Below, in pieces: positions 1 to 10,470 of a stretch of 31,086 bases of DNA (the stretch's first letter is position 1; every line of letters starts with the position of its first letter). The translations under genes and the position numbers were made by a program. This DNA comes from Chara braunii (Eukaryota > Streptophyta > Charophyceae > Charales > Characeae): the NCBI GenBank assembly GCA_003427395.1, contig BFEA01000093.1, forward strand, positions 2,815,545 to 2,846,630, written 5' to 3'. The notes under the pieces are model-generated. The model made no database searches, was not told the DNA's origin, and saw only the letters and a list, made by a program, of their open reading frames with translations.

Positions 1-31
<31 letters not shown>

Positions 32-62
32 AGCAAGAGAGAGAGAGAGAGAGAGAGAGAGG
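1..62. repeat. (GT)n and (GA)n microsatellites
   Basis: A GT dinucleotide run (about 1-32) is followed by a GA run (about 39-61). Both are simple sequence repeats. The short reading frame across them encodes only repeat-derived VCVCV and RERERE residues and is not a gene. Confidence 0.95.
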
Positions 63-109
63 CAGGCGCTGACCTCCAACAAAAAAAAGTAGTTTTATCG
101 GAATACCAT

Positions 110-215
110 ATTTTTTCTTTTCGAAAACCGAATAGAAAGCGTACAGGTTGTATTCGAAAACAAGGTGTACGTTTTCTATTCGAGGAACTCTGCTATTCGA
201 GAAAAGTGGACCCGC
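110..215. repeat. diverged fragment related to the TIR element at 27152-27436
   Basis: The words CCGAATAGAAAGC, TTGTATTCGAA and TTTTCTATTCGAG recur in both orientations. The same vocabulary (GAATAGAAAGC, CTTGTATTCG) fills the 77 bp internal units of the inverted-repeat element at 27152-27436 and the pieces at 30008-30275. I see no terminal CCCCGAACATAAC here, so this would be an internal fragment or a diverged relative. Confidence 0.4.
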
Positions 216-295
216 ATCGTTTCAATTTCGAAAAAGGACTGCAGCCTCCTCGGCCTCCTACGCGTAGCTACCGGTCCTACGCGGTGTCAGCGCGA

Positions 296-313
296 ATACC
301 CTGACAAGGGTAT
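296..313. other. short perfect hairpin ATACCCT-GACA-AGGGTAT
   Basis: Seven bases (ATACCCT) pair perfectly with AGGGTAT across a GACA loop. A similar stem-loop with the complementary TGTC centre is at 2861-2890. The role is unknown. There is no U-tract or adjacent gene to make it a terminator. Confidence 0.6.
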
Positions 314-1150
314 CCGCCCTAGTTTTTGCAAGTGACAGAAGGTAAAGGTTGTTCAGAATCTGAGTATACCGTGCGAAGTTGCGGTCGTGGTTTGTTCACG
401 TTGACTGAATGGTTGACTGGGAGCGAAGTGTGTGTGGGCCCGTATTTTTCAGGCGCGCATGATGAATTTTTCTCTTTATGCTATAGGGTCGGTGTTTCTA
501 CCGGCAAAATTTTTTGGCTTTGATTAAGACTAGGAAAGGTTGTTCATTATGTTGGAGTGACCCTGGTGCACGTGCGCTCATACGGAAAACATCCCTAGGT
601 GGTAGTGATGCCTTTGGGTGCTGGTTGGAGCATGCGAAACGAGGTAGAACGCGAGCGGTGGCCTCCGCGCGGCATTATGGGTGCTACGAGCGTGAAGCGG
701 TCAGGAGGGTCTCGCGCTACCTCTGAGTGGCGCCGGACCGATGCGCTCGACAGTGGTCTTGGCCCTTGCAATGCCCCAAAACCTCAAAATGTCCATCCTC
801 CCGACGACCACCGACGTTGAAATTTGATTGACGTTGAAATGTCTCAGGGGGGGAAACGCAACCCTGACGGGCTGCGAACATCGATCTTTCTTCCGAACGC
901 TTGCACTGTCGATTTCAGGCTCGGCAAAATGTGTTGCATTTTTTTGTCCATCAATTTAGTTTAGCTTCGGATGGACTGGTGATGTAAGTGTGTCGTGTGG
1001 ACCAAACGTAGGAGGGCGTGTATCAGGCCCGGGGACCCAGTAGAAGACAAAGGTTGGACCCAGTAAAACCCCAGTGGAAGACCAAGGTGCAGTCTGTTGA
1101 AGGTTATTGCAATTGGTTTTGTTAGATATGATAAGGAGCGAATTGGCTAA
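314..1150. other. no recognisable gene; unique sequence
   Basis: Mixed-composition sequence. The longest open frames are 65-73 codons, overlap one another, and show no domain or compositional sign of coding. Nothing else stands out. Confidence 0.6.
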
Positions 1151-1162
1151 AAGGGGGCTCTA

Positions 1163-1217
1163 TTTTTTTTTTTTTTTTCTTTGACAGAGAGAGAGAAAGA
1201 GAGAGAAAGAGAGAGAA
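1163..1217. repeat. poly(T) tract followed by (GA)n microsatellite
   Basis: A run of 16 T residues (1163-1178) is followed after a few bases by GAGAGAGAAA repeats (1185-1217). Confidence 0.9.
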
Positions 1218-3501
1218 GGCAAACGAGGAGGGGGGGGTCCAGGGGTTGGGTCCCACCTACAACGTTGAGTTTTCTATCACGTGCGGCATGGTGGGACGGA
1301 GCTCTGTCGTTGATGTATTGCGATCTAATAGTACCGAAATACAGGAGAATAACCTATTAGATTTTGTCTTTTTGTAGAATTTTTTTTTGATGTGAAATCC
1401 GTTTTGTGGTATGCTTTAGCCCTTTTGGTTTGGGCGGGAAACCATTTTCCATTGAGAAAACTACCTTACCGAGGGTAGGGTACATTTCTCAACAGCAGTG
1501 CCTTTCTTTTTTTTTGTTTTTTTATACATCATTACATCCTGAAATGGAGAAACTCTGACAGAACTCTGACAACTGTGTTTGGCTCTCTCGTTTTCTTCTT
1601 TGGACAATGAATTCATTTAGCCATCCATGTTGTCCCTGTCTATTTTACAAAAGATGACCTCCTGTCCCCTCACCACAGGGAGTATCCCTTTTTCACGGAG
1701 ACATCCACTTCGATTGTTCCAGATATGTTTCATTTCCCTGAGTCACGTTATCAAAAATAAGAGGAAAAAAAAAATTTAGCATTTTTTTTAGTTTTTTTAT
1801 TTATTGTTTCGAGTTTATTAATGTCGAAATGGCGTCACACCGTTAAGTTTTATAAACTCAACAACGGTAGGTGGGGCCAGACCCCAGAACGGAGATGCAC
1901 ATCGATTTTCGTTATTTTATACACAATGCTGAGAGAAAGATAAAGGAAGAGAGAGAAAGAACGAGTTCTGGGGGGGAGGGGGGAGGGGGAAGGAGGGCAA
2001 CGTTTGTTGATGAACACAATCCACCTTGGTTTGTTCGTGCGCATTTCAGTATTTGTGTTGTGAAAATGCAACCTTCTGGTTTTTCAAGCTAGCATTGAAA
2101 CGCAACTAAAATATTGACCCATCATAAGTTTGGGAAGAGCAGGGGAGATTAAAACCGCCTAATTTTGAAGATCTAGCAAGTGAGAAAACCTCTTCGAGCC
2201 TCTTCGAGGTACCAATTGGGGAAGGTTTATCAAACATAATTGTTTTGATAAAACAGGGTTTACGGGCGTAAGCCTCAACCCCAACCCATTGCTTCTTTTT
2301 TTTTTTGAAGGACCGGCCCTATAGTTTCATTGCTCCCTTGTTTTAAACCATCAATACTTTCGAAGGTTGTGGTCGCACGCACAACGTGACGGGTAGGGAT
2401 TAACATGTCTGGGGCGCTACGATAAATTTCATTTGAGTGAAGACGTTGTGGCATGACTAGAACGCTTGTAGCCACAACTTTCGGAAGTAATAATGGTTAA
2501 AAAAAAAAAAAATCGTTTGAAAGACAACGTCAACCTTGAAAAGACATATAGAGAGAAGTTGTATAGTGATACTTTTGGTAGACCATATGGCCGGGTTTTT
2601 ACCTTAATCATCAATATTTATTAACCTCTTTTATTTTATGTTAATTTCTAGCATGTATTGATATTTGTAGAATTGGCACGATATACATTTTTTTTGTTCT
2701 TTAAAATATGTAAAAGAACATTGTAAGATCTCAGATGTGCTAAAATATCTCTAAAAGATGAGGGTAAAATAAAATTTGCCCTTTACATTTTTAAAGTTTA
2801 TAAAAATTATTTATGGATTTAAATCTTGACGTTATATATTTTCAAGGAATCGTTCACTTCACGTTATACCCCTGTCAAGGGTAAAACGTAAACTTACACA
2901 ATCTTCTAACAGAAATAAAATACAAATAATTTAATCCAAAGGCCCATTGAAATTGGGAAGAGGTAGCGACGGATCAACTCAATAATAATATCTCAAGGTC
3001 ATTGCCCTTTTGTAAAAAAAGAAAACTAGGAGAGTCAAGTCACATAAAACGTTTCTGCTTGTCGGTTATATGACACACAAACAGGACTTCATTCCCCACT
3101 CCCTGAAAAACTCTTAAAATTCAAAGGCACCCTTGAGACAAAAAAACTACCAGAACAAAAGGAGGTTATGGGATAGTCTTACATTGTTCCCCTACCTGCT
3201 TAGGCCAGCCGACGAGCGCCCTAAAATGTTAGATTGCGATCATGATGGTTCATTCATACGACCTACAATCATGATGGTTCAGTTATGCGGTTGGAGGAGT
3301 TCAATGGCAGAGCAGAAAAAAATGTACAAATATTACTAAATTTGAGACTATAATATGAACTTAGGATACAAACTAAGTGAGTAGGTATATTGTTAACTTA
3401 CCAAACCGATTTACGCTATGGGCGCTAGGGTGCAACCTAGAGGCTGAAGGTTCGACGTGTAAATGAGAATACACTTAGGAACGCGGTATCATTCGGTTAG
3501 A
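1218..3501. other. AT-rich intergenic stretch, no recognisable gene
   Basis: Homopolymer A/T tracts are frequent, with a G-rich purine patch near 1968-1995. Open frames are 61-73 codons on either strand and match no family I know. A direct repeat of ATCATGATGGTTCA sits near 3239 and 3269. No RNA gene is seen. Confidence 0.6.
2861..2890. other. imperfect hairpin ACGTTATACCC / GGGTAAAACGT
   Basis: ACGTTATACCC and GGGTAAAACGT can pair around a CTGTCAA loop. Stem and loop resemble the reverse complement of the hairpin at 296-313. Function unknown. Confidence 0.5.
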
Positions 3502-3797
3502 GGTCAAACGAGCAAGTTAGTAGGGCAAAAAAATCGAATAGATAAAAGCGAAAAGTGTAACCCTTTGGGGCAAATTTACAATATAAGTTGATGACTATAG
3601 AGGTATATTATATTGTTGAGGTCAAACGAGCAAGTTAGTAGGGCAAAAAAATCGAATAGATAAAAGCGAAAAGAGTAACCCTTTGGGGCAAATTTACAAT
3701 ATAATATAAGTTGATGACTATAGAGGTATATCTGTCTCTTATACACATCTAGATGTGTATAAGAGACAGCTATAGAGGTATATTGTATTGTTGAGAG
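3502..3797. repeat. 118 bp tandem duplication, broken by a sequencing adapter
   Basis: The unit beginning GGTCAAACGAGCAAGTTAG is at 3502 and again at 3620 (period 118), nearly identical including AATCGAATAGATAAAAGCG and CCTTTGGGGCAAATTTACAA. Copy 2 is interrupted at 3732 by the mate-pair adapter. Sequence then resumes with a re-copied CTATAGAGGTATAT (3770 onward). Because the adapter sits inside the repeat, the copy number here may be an assembly product. Confidence 0.85.
3732..3769. other. Nextera/Tn5 mate-pair junction adapter (assembly artefact)
   Basis: Exactly 38 nt: the 19-base Tn5 mosaic end CTGTCTCTTATACACATCT followed directly by its reverse complement. This is the known circularisation junction of Nextera mate-pair libraries. 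The 14-mer CTATAGAGGTATAT occurs on both sides, as expected when two ends of an untrimmed read are stitched into a scaffold. It is not a genomic insertion. Confidence 0.97.
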
Positions 3798-4526
3798 AAA
3801 TTTTGTCGTTTAAAATTGGGATGTATTCATAAGCTTGTAAATTGCAACAATAATTTTTTTTTGTATGTGTTTCATTAATGAAAAAAAAAGTGTGACTAAA
3901 ACTTGCAAGTAACATTTTACTATTTGTTTCGATTTTTCTTATCTATTTTCAATGTATTTCCTCCATTTTTATTTCAAATACATTTATTTTTTATATATGT
4001 ACTGTTTTCATGTATTTTCCATATATGCATGTTTCCAATCATTTCTATAATAGAAGACAATTTTTAAGCATAGTGTCTTGGTTTTGACTAAAGTTACGAG
4101 AGAAGATGTAGTAAAACAGTTCCAATAGAGTTTTTTTTTTTTTTTAATACATTTGTTCATATGATGTGAAACGAGGTTTAGGAAAATCGTAGATGAAATA
4201 TATTGTGTGAGGGCAATAACATGCATGATACCATTTTGATATGAGACATTAAGTTATACTTTATGAAGTTGTAGTCTATTTTTTTACACGCAAAAAAGAT
4301 GCAGAGAAATAATATTAAATTTTAATATGTTATGAAGGAAATGTAAGGCTATCTATTCTATGTATATTTGTGTATTGTTTTCATTTTTGCGCATATTCAG
4401 TTCTTATACATTTATAATTATTTTGTTAAAATAAATATTTTATGTTTTATAAAAGCAATTGAGTTTTCCCCATTTAACCTTGGAAACGACCTAAAATAAT
4501 TTCTTGAAGGTTTGACTCTTTCACCT
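3798..4526. other. AT-rich intergenic stretch, nothing recognised
   Basis: Strongly AT-rich with many T and A runs. The longest open frame is 72 codons on the - strand and lysine/isoleucine-rich. No conserved motif is visible. Confidence 0.6.
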
Positions 4527-4572
4527 CGTATACTAGGCTACCAGAGTGGCCCGAAGCCATTTTTCCGACCGT

Positions 4573-4649
<77 letters not shown>

Positions 4650-4860
4650 CTTTATTTTTTTATTTCAAATCTGGTAAATAATTTCGATTTGACCCTGAAA
4701 CATAAGTTGTTCATTTTCTTTTTCTGCATAACATTTTATTTTCATTTTTTTTTTTTTTTTTTTTTGCGATGACCTTCCCTCATCCTTGCATGGTTGAGCC
4801 GTCCGATAAAATAAGGTGACCCGGTCGGCCCAGCTGGTAGCCTTGCTCGTATATATATTT
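4527..4860. mobile_element. pair of poly(A)-tailed SINE-like fragments in inverted orientation
   Basis: On the + strand, a short sequence with AGGCTACCAG...GGCCCGA (4530-4574) runs straight into a 73-base poly(A) tract (4575-4647). On the - strand, AGGCTACCAGCTGGGCCGACC (4851 downward) ends in a poly(A) seen here as T at 4745-4765. A shared core word with A tails in opposite orientations suggests two retroposed copies of one short element. There is no clear pol III A/B box or target duplication, so the class is an inference. Confidence 0.4.
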
Positions 4861-5407
4861 TGATTCTGTTCAGTCCAGAAAAATAAAAAAAATGTTTAAT
4901 ATTATGATACATTAAACCCTCATGAAATAATTTTAGGTAGTTTTTACTATTATGAATTGCATTTAGTCTAAAATATATCCAATAAGATTTGACATTCTAA
5001 AAATGTTGAGTCCTCATAGAAAATAAAAAACAATTATGACGTTTGATCAGGAGGGTTAAATTTCGTTTGGTAAATATAAAATATCAATTTTGACAAAATG
5101 ATTCATTATTTGTTTGTTATATTATTTTTATTATTTTAAAGTGTAAGCATATGTATTTTTCTTGATTATTTATTACTTTTGTTCGGATGTTTATCATTTC
5201 ACTATGTAAGTATTACTTATGTGTGTTATTTTTATTTTTATTCATTATATGTGTAGATGAAACACATTTTATAATGACAAAGTTTTAGATAAAGTATAAA
5301 AGCTATAGTTGTTTAACAAACATTTTTGCGTTCGTAATATTTTTTTTTTATTATTGATTTGCTCGTATGATATCAATTCACATTAAATTAGACGCCTTAA
5401 TAAAGAA
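4861..5407. other. AT-rich intergenic stretch, nothing recognised
   Basis: Very AT-rich with no open frame above about 60 codons and no recognised motif. Confidence 0.6.
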
Positions 5408-5450
5408 AACCTTAAGAGAATCAAGTAAGGAGTGGTAAATGCATTTCTCT

Positions 5451-5534
5451 ATAATAATTTAAAATAATTTATATCTTTATAATAATTTAAAATAATTTAT
5501 ATATTTATAATAATTTAAAATAATTTATATCTTA
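5451..5534. repeat. 28 bp x 3 tandem repeat
   Basis: Three consecutive 28-base units of ATAATAATTTAAAATAATTT plus an ATAT-rich tail, nearly identical. The expansion is inside block A of copy 1. The corresponding part of copy 2 has a single degenerate unit. Confidence 0.9.
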
Positions 5535-5635
5535 AATAATATTTTATTAAATAAGGGTCACTTACAATTATAAATGTATGTCATAATACACACATTTGTT
5601 AAATAAAATTTGTCAATTTGATCTATTTATTTATT

Positions 5636-6227
5636 TTTTATTCTTTTTTTTCAAGAACATCAGGACCGGTAACTACCGGGTAGGCTGTAGGAGCGCTCAC
5701 TAAGTTGGAACCTGCACAGGTCGATGGCTCCGTTCTATCAGTACGGAGCTGTACCTGTTGGAAAACGGGTCCAACGTCCCTTACAATGCGATTTCAGAAG
5801 TACTATTGAGACCATTGAAAAATACCATTAAGGCTCAGCCTCCGAGCCACTAAGGGTCTCTTCACTTATTGGCGCCATAAAACGTGTAACATCACTACCA
5901 TGCATATTCTTAGTTGTCCACATGTAACATACCTCCTATTAATTATGAGATGTTATTATGCTTCTAATAGTTGTGAGAAAGAAGGGTAATGACATCAGAG
6001 ACTGAAAATACTTCATTTAAGGGGGGTCGAGAGCCCATCAGCCAAGGCTCCAACACGATCCTCTTCTTCTCGAGTTTCAGTAGACGTACTCTGAGATCCC
6101 ATGATTTAAATAAATTACTTATGGTCGATGACTTGTTTGTAGCCCGTTACATCCTTCTTCAATCCGCCCAGATCAAAGTCGGCACATTTGTCAGTATCAT
6201 ATCCATGATACTATTTTTATTTACCAA
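5636..6227. mobile_element. candidate insertion (~590 bp) in one copy of the duplicated unit
   Basis: This GC-richer block lies between duplicated blocks A and B in the first unit and is missing from the same position in the second unit. It is bounded by TTTTTATT-like words on both sides, which could be a target-site duplication but could also be chance in this AT-rich DNA. It contains an 84-codon open frame (5989-6243) with no recognised domain and no visible terminal inverted repeats. Deletion from copy 2 is the alternative. Confidence 0.35.
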
Positions 6228-6985
6228 TAATTACATTTCATAAATTTATATGATTTATTATTGTTATGTCATAGTATATTATCTGATTTGCTGATAATAA
6301 AATTTTAAAGCCAACAGTTAAAAATAATGTTAACACATAAGACAAGTTAGACATATGTAGAAAAAAAATTATATGTTCGTTTGGCCAAATACAAAACTTT
6401 ATGTTGCGAAGTTGTTCAAGTGTAACGCATCGTCTAACTTCAATTAAAAGTAGTACTCAAGTATGTTTTGGTAGAAAGAAGTAAAGCAAGTTGCCTTCAT
6501 ATAAAGCACCGCAGTGCTTTCACCCGTTTTTAAAAAAAAATAAAAGAGAATCGAGTGAGGAGTTGTCAATGCATTTATGTACAATAATTTAAACAAATTT
6601 ATACATAAAATAATAATTATTAAATAAGGGTTAATTATAATTATAAATGTATGTAATAATACACATATTTATTAAATAAATTTTATTAAATTTATTTATT
6701 TATTTTTATAATTGCATCTGAAAATTTATTAATATTATCTCGTAGTATATTATCTAATTAGTTGATAACAAAATCTTAAGACCAACAATTAAAAACCTCC
6801 TAAACACATATAAAAAGTTAGACATATCTTAAAGATGAAGTATGTGTTAATTCTGCCGAATACATATGTTGCCAACTTATTAAAGTGTAACACATTGTCT
6901 AACTTCAGTTAATAATCATACTTAAACGTGTTTTTATATAATAAAGCAAAGCAAGTTGCCTTAGTGTAGAGCACCACAAAGTTTT

Positions 6986-8243
6986 TCTTTAAGCAGAAGA
7001 AAAATGATAAAGGACAGGTTACCAAACCAATTGATAAAGTTGTAAGAACAAGTCTGCTATTAAATTAAGGATGTTCGTCGGAGGATTTTCATGAAATTAC
7101 TTTGGCAAAGTTGCAAAAACAATGATGTATATAAAGTGGGGATGCTTACATTAAAACATATATGAAACTATATGACCAATCAATTGACCAAGTTGTATGA
7201 CTCTAGGGATGTTAACATCAAAACTTGTATATAGTCATAGTCTATAAAATTATTAAGGGGTGGAATGAGCTTGATTTTTATTCTAAAAAAACTAATTTGA
7301 AGTTTCAAAAACCTTGCTAGAAATATGATTGTTCAACCATGATGTTCAGGTATGCGTTTGATTGCGAAATACATGCATGTTTAATTATATAATGTATATA
7401 TAAAAGATGATATTCATGTGTGTGTGTATATGCGTTAGAGAAAATAGAAAAGTGTATTCAATCACACTGTGGTGAAGTTTGAAGATATAATGCATGTTAA
7501 TTATAAGTATACTTGGTAAAAAAATACACCTTCATATAGTGCAAATGATTTCACATCCTATTGAATTCGTACTGTAGGGAAAGAGAAATCGAGTGTGCAT
7601 TTGATTCATAATTGTGGGAAGAAAAAAAGAGGGTGAGAGAAAGAGGGGAGGAGAGAAAGAGAAAAAAAAAACAGATGGAGAACAAAAAAAACTTGTGCGT
7701 AATAGGAAGGAGATAAAAAATGTATTTCTTTGTGAGCAATATATAAATTTTTATTTTTATTTTTTTTTGTTCAATTTATTATTTTTTATCATGAAGACGA
7801 CACTCAATCTATTATTTTAATTTTTAGTTCAAATATTATGAAAAAAATAAAAATTTTGCAAAGTAGGCACACTGTCTTTTCGTTGGCGTGGACCTCTTTG
7901 TTTGACCACACGTGAAATGAGGTACGTGTCTCGGTCTCACCCCTTTGCATCTTTTTATTTTTCAATAAGTATTGGGGCTACCTGATTCACATTGACAAAC
8001 CCTTTGCCCAATAACTGTCATGTTAACCCCCTCAAAACCCTTTATAAAAATGAACATTTTTCGCATTAGCACTTCGGTCGTACGGAGAACGGTAGACCCA
8101 ATAACATAAAAATTTGCGCCATGTATGTAATACATCTCATACAAGCTAGGATTCCCCCCCCGCCCCAACCCAAGCCTCAACCCACAAGTGAAATTTTGTT
8201 CAGTCTTGGGTCGCACGAAACACTGCGTCACACCACGTTACCC
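6986..8243. other. AT-rich intergenic stretch, nothing recognised
   Basis: AT-rich sequence with a purine-rich GAGAGAAAG patch (about 7615-7680). Open frames of 62-89 codons overlap on both strands and have no recognisable domains. Confidence 0.55.
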
Positions 8244-8246
8244 CCC

Positions 8247-8324
<78 letters not shown>
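8244..8324. repeat. (TC)n-(TATC)n microsatellite
   Basis: A poly(C) run, then TC dinucleotides (8253-8276), then about twelve TATC tetranucleotides to 8324. Frames through it only read SLSLSIYLSIYL. Confidence 0.95.
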
Positions 8325-8325
<1 letters not shown>

Positions 8326-9017
8326 CTCCTTGTGTGTGCGTGTGTTCGTGTAGCGGCGCGTAAGATCATCCAACCCTAGACCACACCCAACTACCATGTC
8401 TTGCTCTCTCCCACCGACTCTGTACCTCTTCCCAACCACCTTTCAACCATCCCAACCTTCCTCCCAACCTTTATGACCCTGTTGTTCCCTCATTGCTTGC
8501 ATCCTCTTACTCTTCCCAACCCTCCTCTCGCTATCCTCAACCCTCCTTCAAACGACTTTGCATTACCCCTCACCATCCCTGAACCACTTCTCCTCACTCA
8601 ATGCCTCCTTAGGCCTCCTCCCTTAGCATATCGTCGTCACTGATGGCTTTGATAATCCGGACATTGACACGACTACCTTAATCAATCAACCAATGCATCA
8701 GTCAATCAATCAAAATAATTAATTAGTTTACCACATAATAAATTAAGCAAGCAAATTCAATCACTTAAACAACCAACCAACCAACCATCCAATCATACAA
8801 AACTTGATATGGGGGAAATCTTTTTTATTTGACGTGTTGGGAGAGGTTTTGTCAAGTAAAAAAAAAGGAAAAAATATTCTTTTTTTTGTGTCATTTGACT
8901 TAGCAGTGAATTGGGTATCACGCATTCCGATTAGAGGATCCAAGTTCATCCAACTGAAGATACTATGCTACATTAAAAAAAATAGCAGTGAAATAAAAAA
9001 TATATTTTTGTCTATTG
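8325..9017. other. C-rich then AT-rich sequence, nothing recognised
   Basis: From 8380 to 8640 the strand is rich in CCTC and CAACC words and reads as a Pro/Leu-rich frame of 80 codons. That looks compositional rather than coding. CAAT and AACC tetranucleotide runs occur at 8690-8790. No gene is recognised. Confidence 0.5.
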
Positions 9018-9180
9018 TTACTAGTAAAAAACAAATATCACTCTGGCTTACAGTAAAAATATCACACCGTTAAAATAATGTTGAGTATCATGGTTTTGTT
9101 GTTACTAGTAAAACAAAATATATCACTTTGGCTTATAATAAAAATATCATGCAGTTAAAATAATGTTGAGTACGATGGTG
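9018..9180. repeat. 94 bp tandem duplication
   Basis: TTACTAGTAAAA...ATATCACT.TGGCTTA..TAAAAATATCA...GTTAAAATAATGTTGAGTA is present at 9018 and again at 9112, with a few substitutions. Confidence 0.85.
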
Positions 9181-9871
9181 ATTTAAAATGTTATGAAAAA
9201 TATATCGTTTATACCACCTAAGACCGTCTGATACAATTACTAACATACCATGTTTGTAGCAATCGACCCATCAAACGAAAAAGTTGGCAGAATGATGACA
9301 AAATGGGTCGTTGGGGAAAGTTTTAAAGTTGTTTTTTTATAGAATGTTGTTGATATATAAGATAAATGCATATGAAGCAAAAATTTATTACTTGTCTTGA
9401 GCCCTACATATCACAAATCTTTCAAGGGTTATTATGATTATTTATAAAAAATGTTTTGGCATGGAGACTTGCCCCACGTATCCTACTTAATCAAAGTGAA
9501 GCAAGTTTTAGTAGATGCGTTGTGTACAATTATGAAATTGTACAAAGTGAGCATGCTACAATTTTGACAGTATGCATTATAAAGGGAAAAACAAAATTAC
9601 AAAAAACGCTTGAAAGTTTTTATATATGTTGAAGTACCCTCAAAAGTTCATGAAAATTAATGTATATACTCAAACACACCTTCAAGGTGGTGGTGACAGA
9701 TAATGACAGACGCTTTGACAAACATTTAACGGGTTAGCTGACGCGTGTATGTTGGTGTTCGTTTTTTTATTGGACACTCGGAAGAGCTCAAAACGAAAGT
9801 GTTATGCGAACGATACGTAGTACGTATTGTCATGGTATGAGCATTGAGTGATCATGTCACTGATAGCTTAG
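9181..9871. other. intergenic stretch, nothing recognised
   Basis: AT-rich sequence without a sizeable open frame or a recognisable repeat. Confidence 0.5.
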
Positions 9872-10470
9872 TCATTCATACATATGGTAATAGAGGAGGA
9901 GGAGGAGGAGGAGAAGGAGGGGGGAAAGGGTAGGAAGAGAGGAATGAGTCTTTTTGTGCAGCGAATAAAAACAAATGTAGTCAAACTCGAACTCCGAGAG
10001 TTTGTATAAAGAAAGAATCAAGAGCGGATCATCATGTGATCTATGGTCAATCCTCATTTTTTCTTCAACCATGTGGAGAAGAAACCGGGGTTGACCATCA
10101 TCTAGAGGTTTATTGCAAAAATAACACATCGAACTAATGCACAAGTCTTTCACAAAATTTTTGACGGTCAGAAAGACATTGCATTTTATCCACATCTCTT
10201 AGGGGTATTTAAACGTTTATCTTGTCTTTGGAAGGTATATCATACATTTTCCCTTTCGTTTTATCAAATGCTTTGATTCAATTTTTGTAATGGATGTTGA
10301 GAGATTGCTAAACAATGCACTTTACCTTTCAAGGAAAACAAAAAATTATCTCTGATATTTGCTACTAAGAACAATCTATCGGCTTCGTTAAACCCTAAGA
10401 CTGATATCTTATTACTGATAGGACGCAGTTCATGACCTTTGATCTGCGCACTGATAGAAGGAACCTCCAA
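9872..10470 (-). pseudogene. possible C-terminal zinc-finger region of the LINE ORF2 (weak)
   Basis: On the - strand a 107-codon frame (10195 down to 9872) contains W, then VKNFV, then MCYFCNKPLDD followed by a downstream His. That order (W, VK-FxW-like, CxxC, acidic, H) resembles the zf-RVT region at the C-terminus of plant-type L1 ORF2 proteins. A 68-codon frame just upstream (10470-10264) contains KGKVHCLA and LQKL, in the position of the linker. The strand and order agree with the reverse transcriptase remnant at 13.7-15.2 kb. The match is by eye and partial, and about 2 kb of unrecognised sequence intervenes. Confidence 0.25.

Larger units (their letters stand above)
5408..6985. repeat. 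diverged tandem duplication of a ~460 bp unit, first copy interrupted
   Basis: Two blocks recur in the same order. Block A (AAGAGAATC.AG..AGGAG...AATGCATTT) is at 5412-5640 and 6543-6712. Block B (TAGTATATTATCT.ATT...GTTGATAA through AAGCAAGTTGCCTT) is at 6267-6520 and 6735-6985. The copies differ by many substitutions and indels, so the duplication is old. In copy 1 the A and B blocks are separated by about 590 extra bases absent from copy 2. Confidence 0.75.

Noticed and set aside
3732-3769. Perfect 38 bp palindrome that could be a transposon end, terminator or operator
   Set aside because: It is exactly the Tn5 mosaic end joined to its reverse complement, a known library adapter, and occurs twice in unrelated contexts.
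4512-4772. 86-codon ORF with a long poly-lysine run
   Set aside because: The lysines are the poly(A) tract of a retroposed fragment; nothing else supports coding.
8261-8324. Regularly spaced repeats considered as a CRISPR array
   Set aside because: They are simple tetranucleotide repeats without spacers. None of the tandem arrays in the window has the repeat-spacer structure of CRISPR, and the DNA is eukaryotic.
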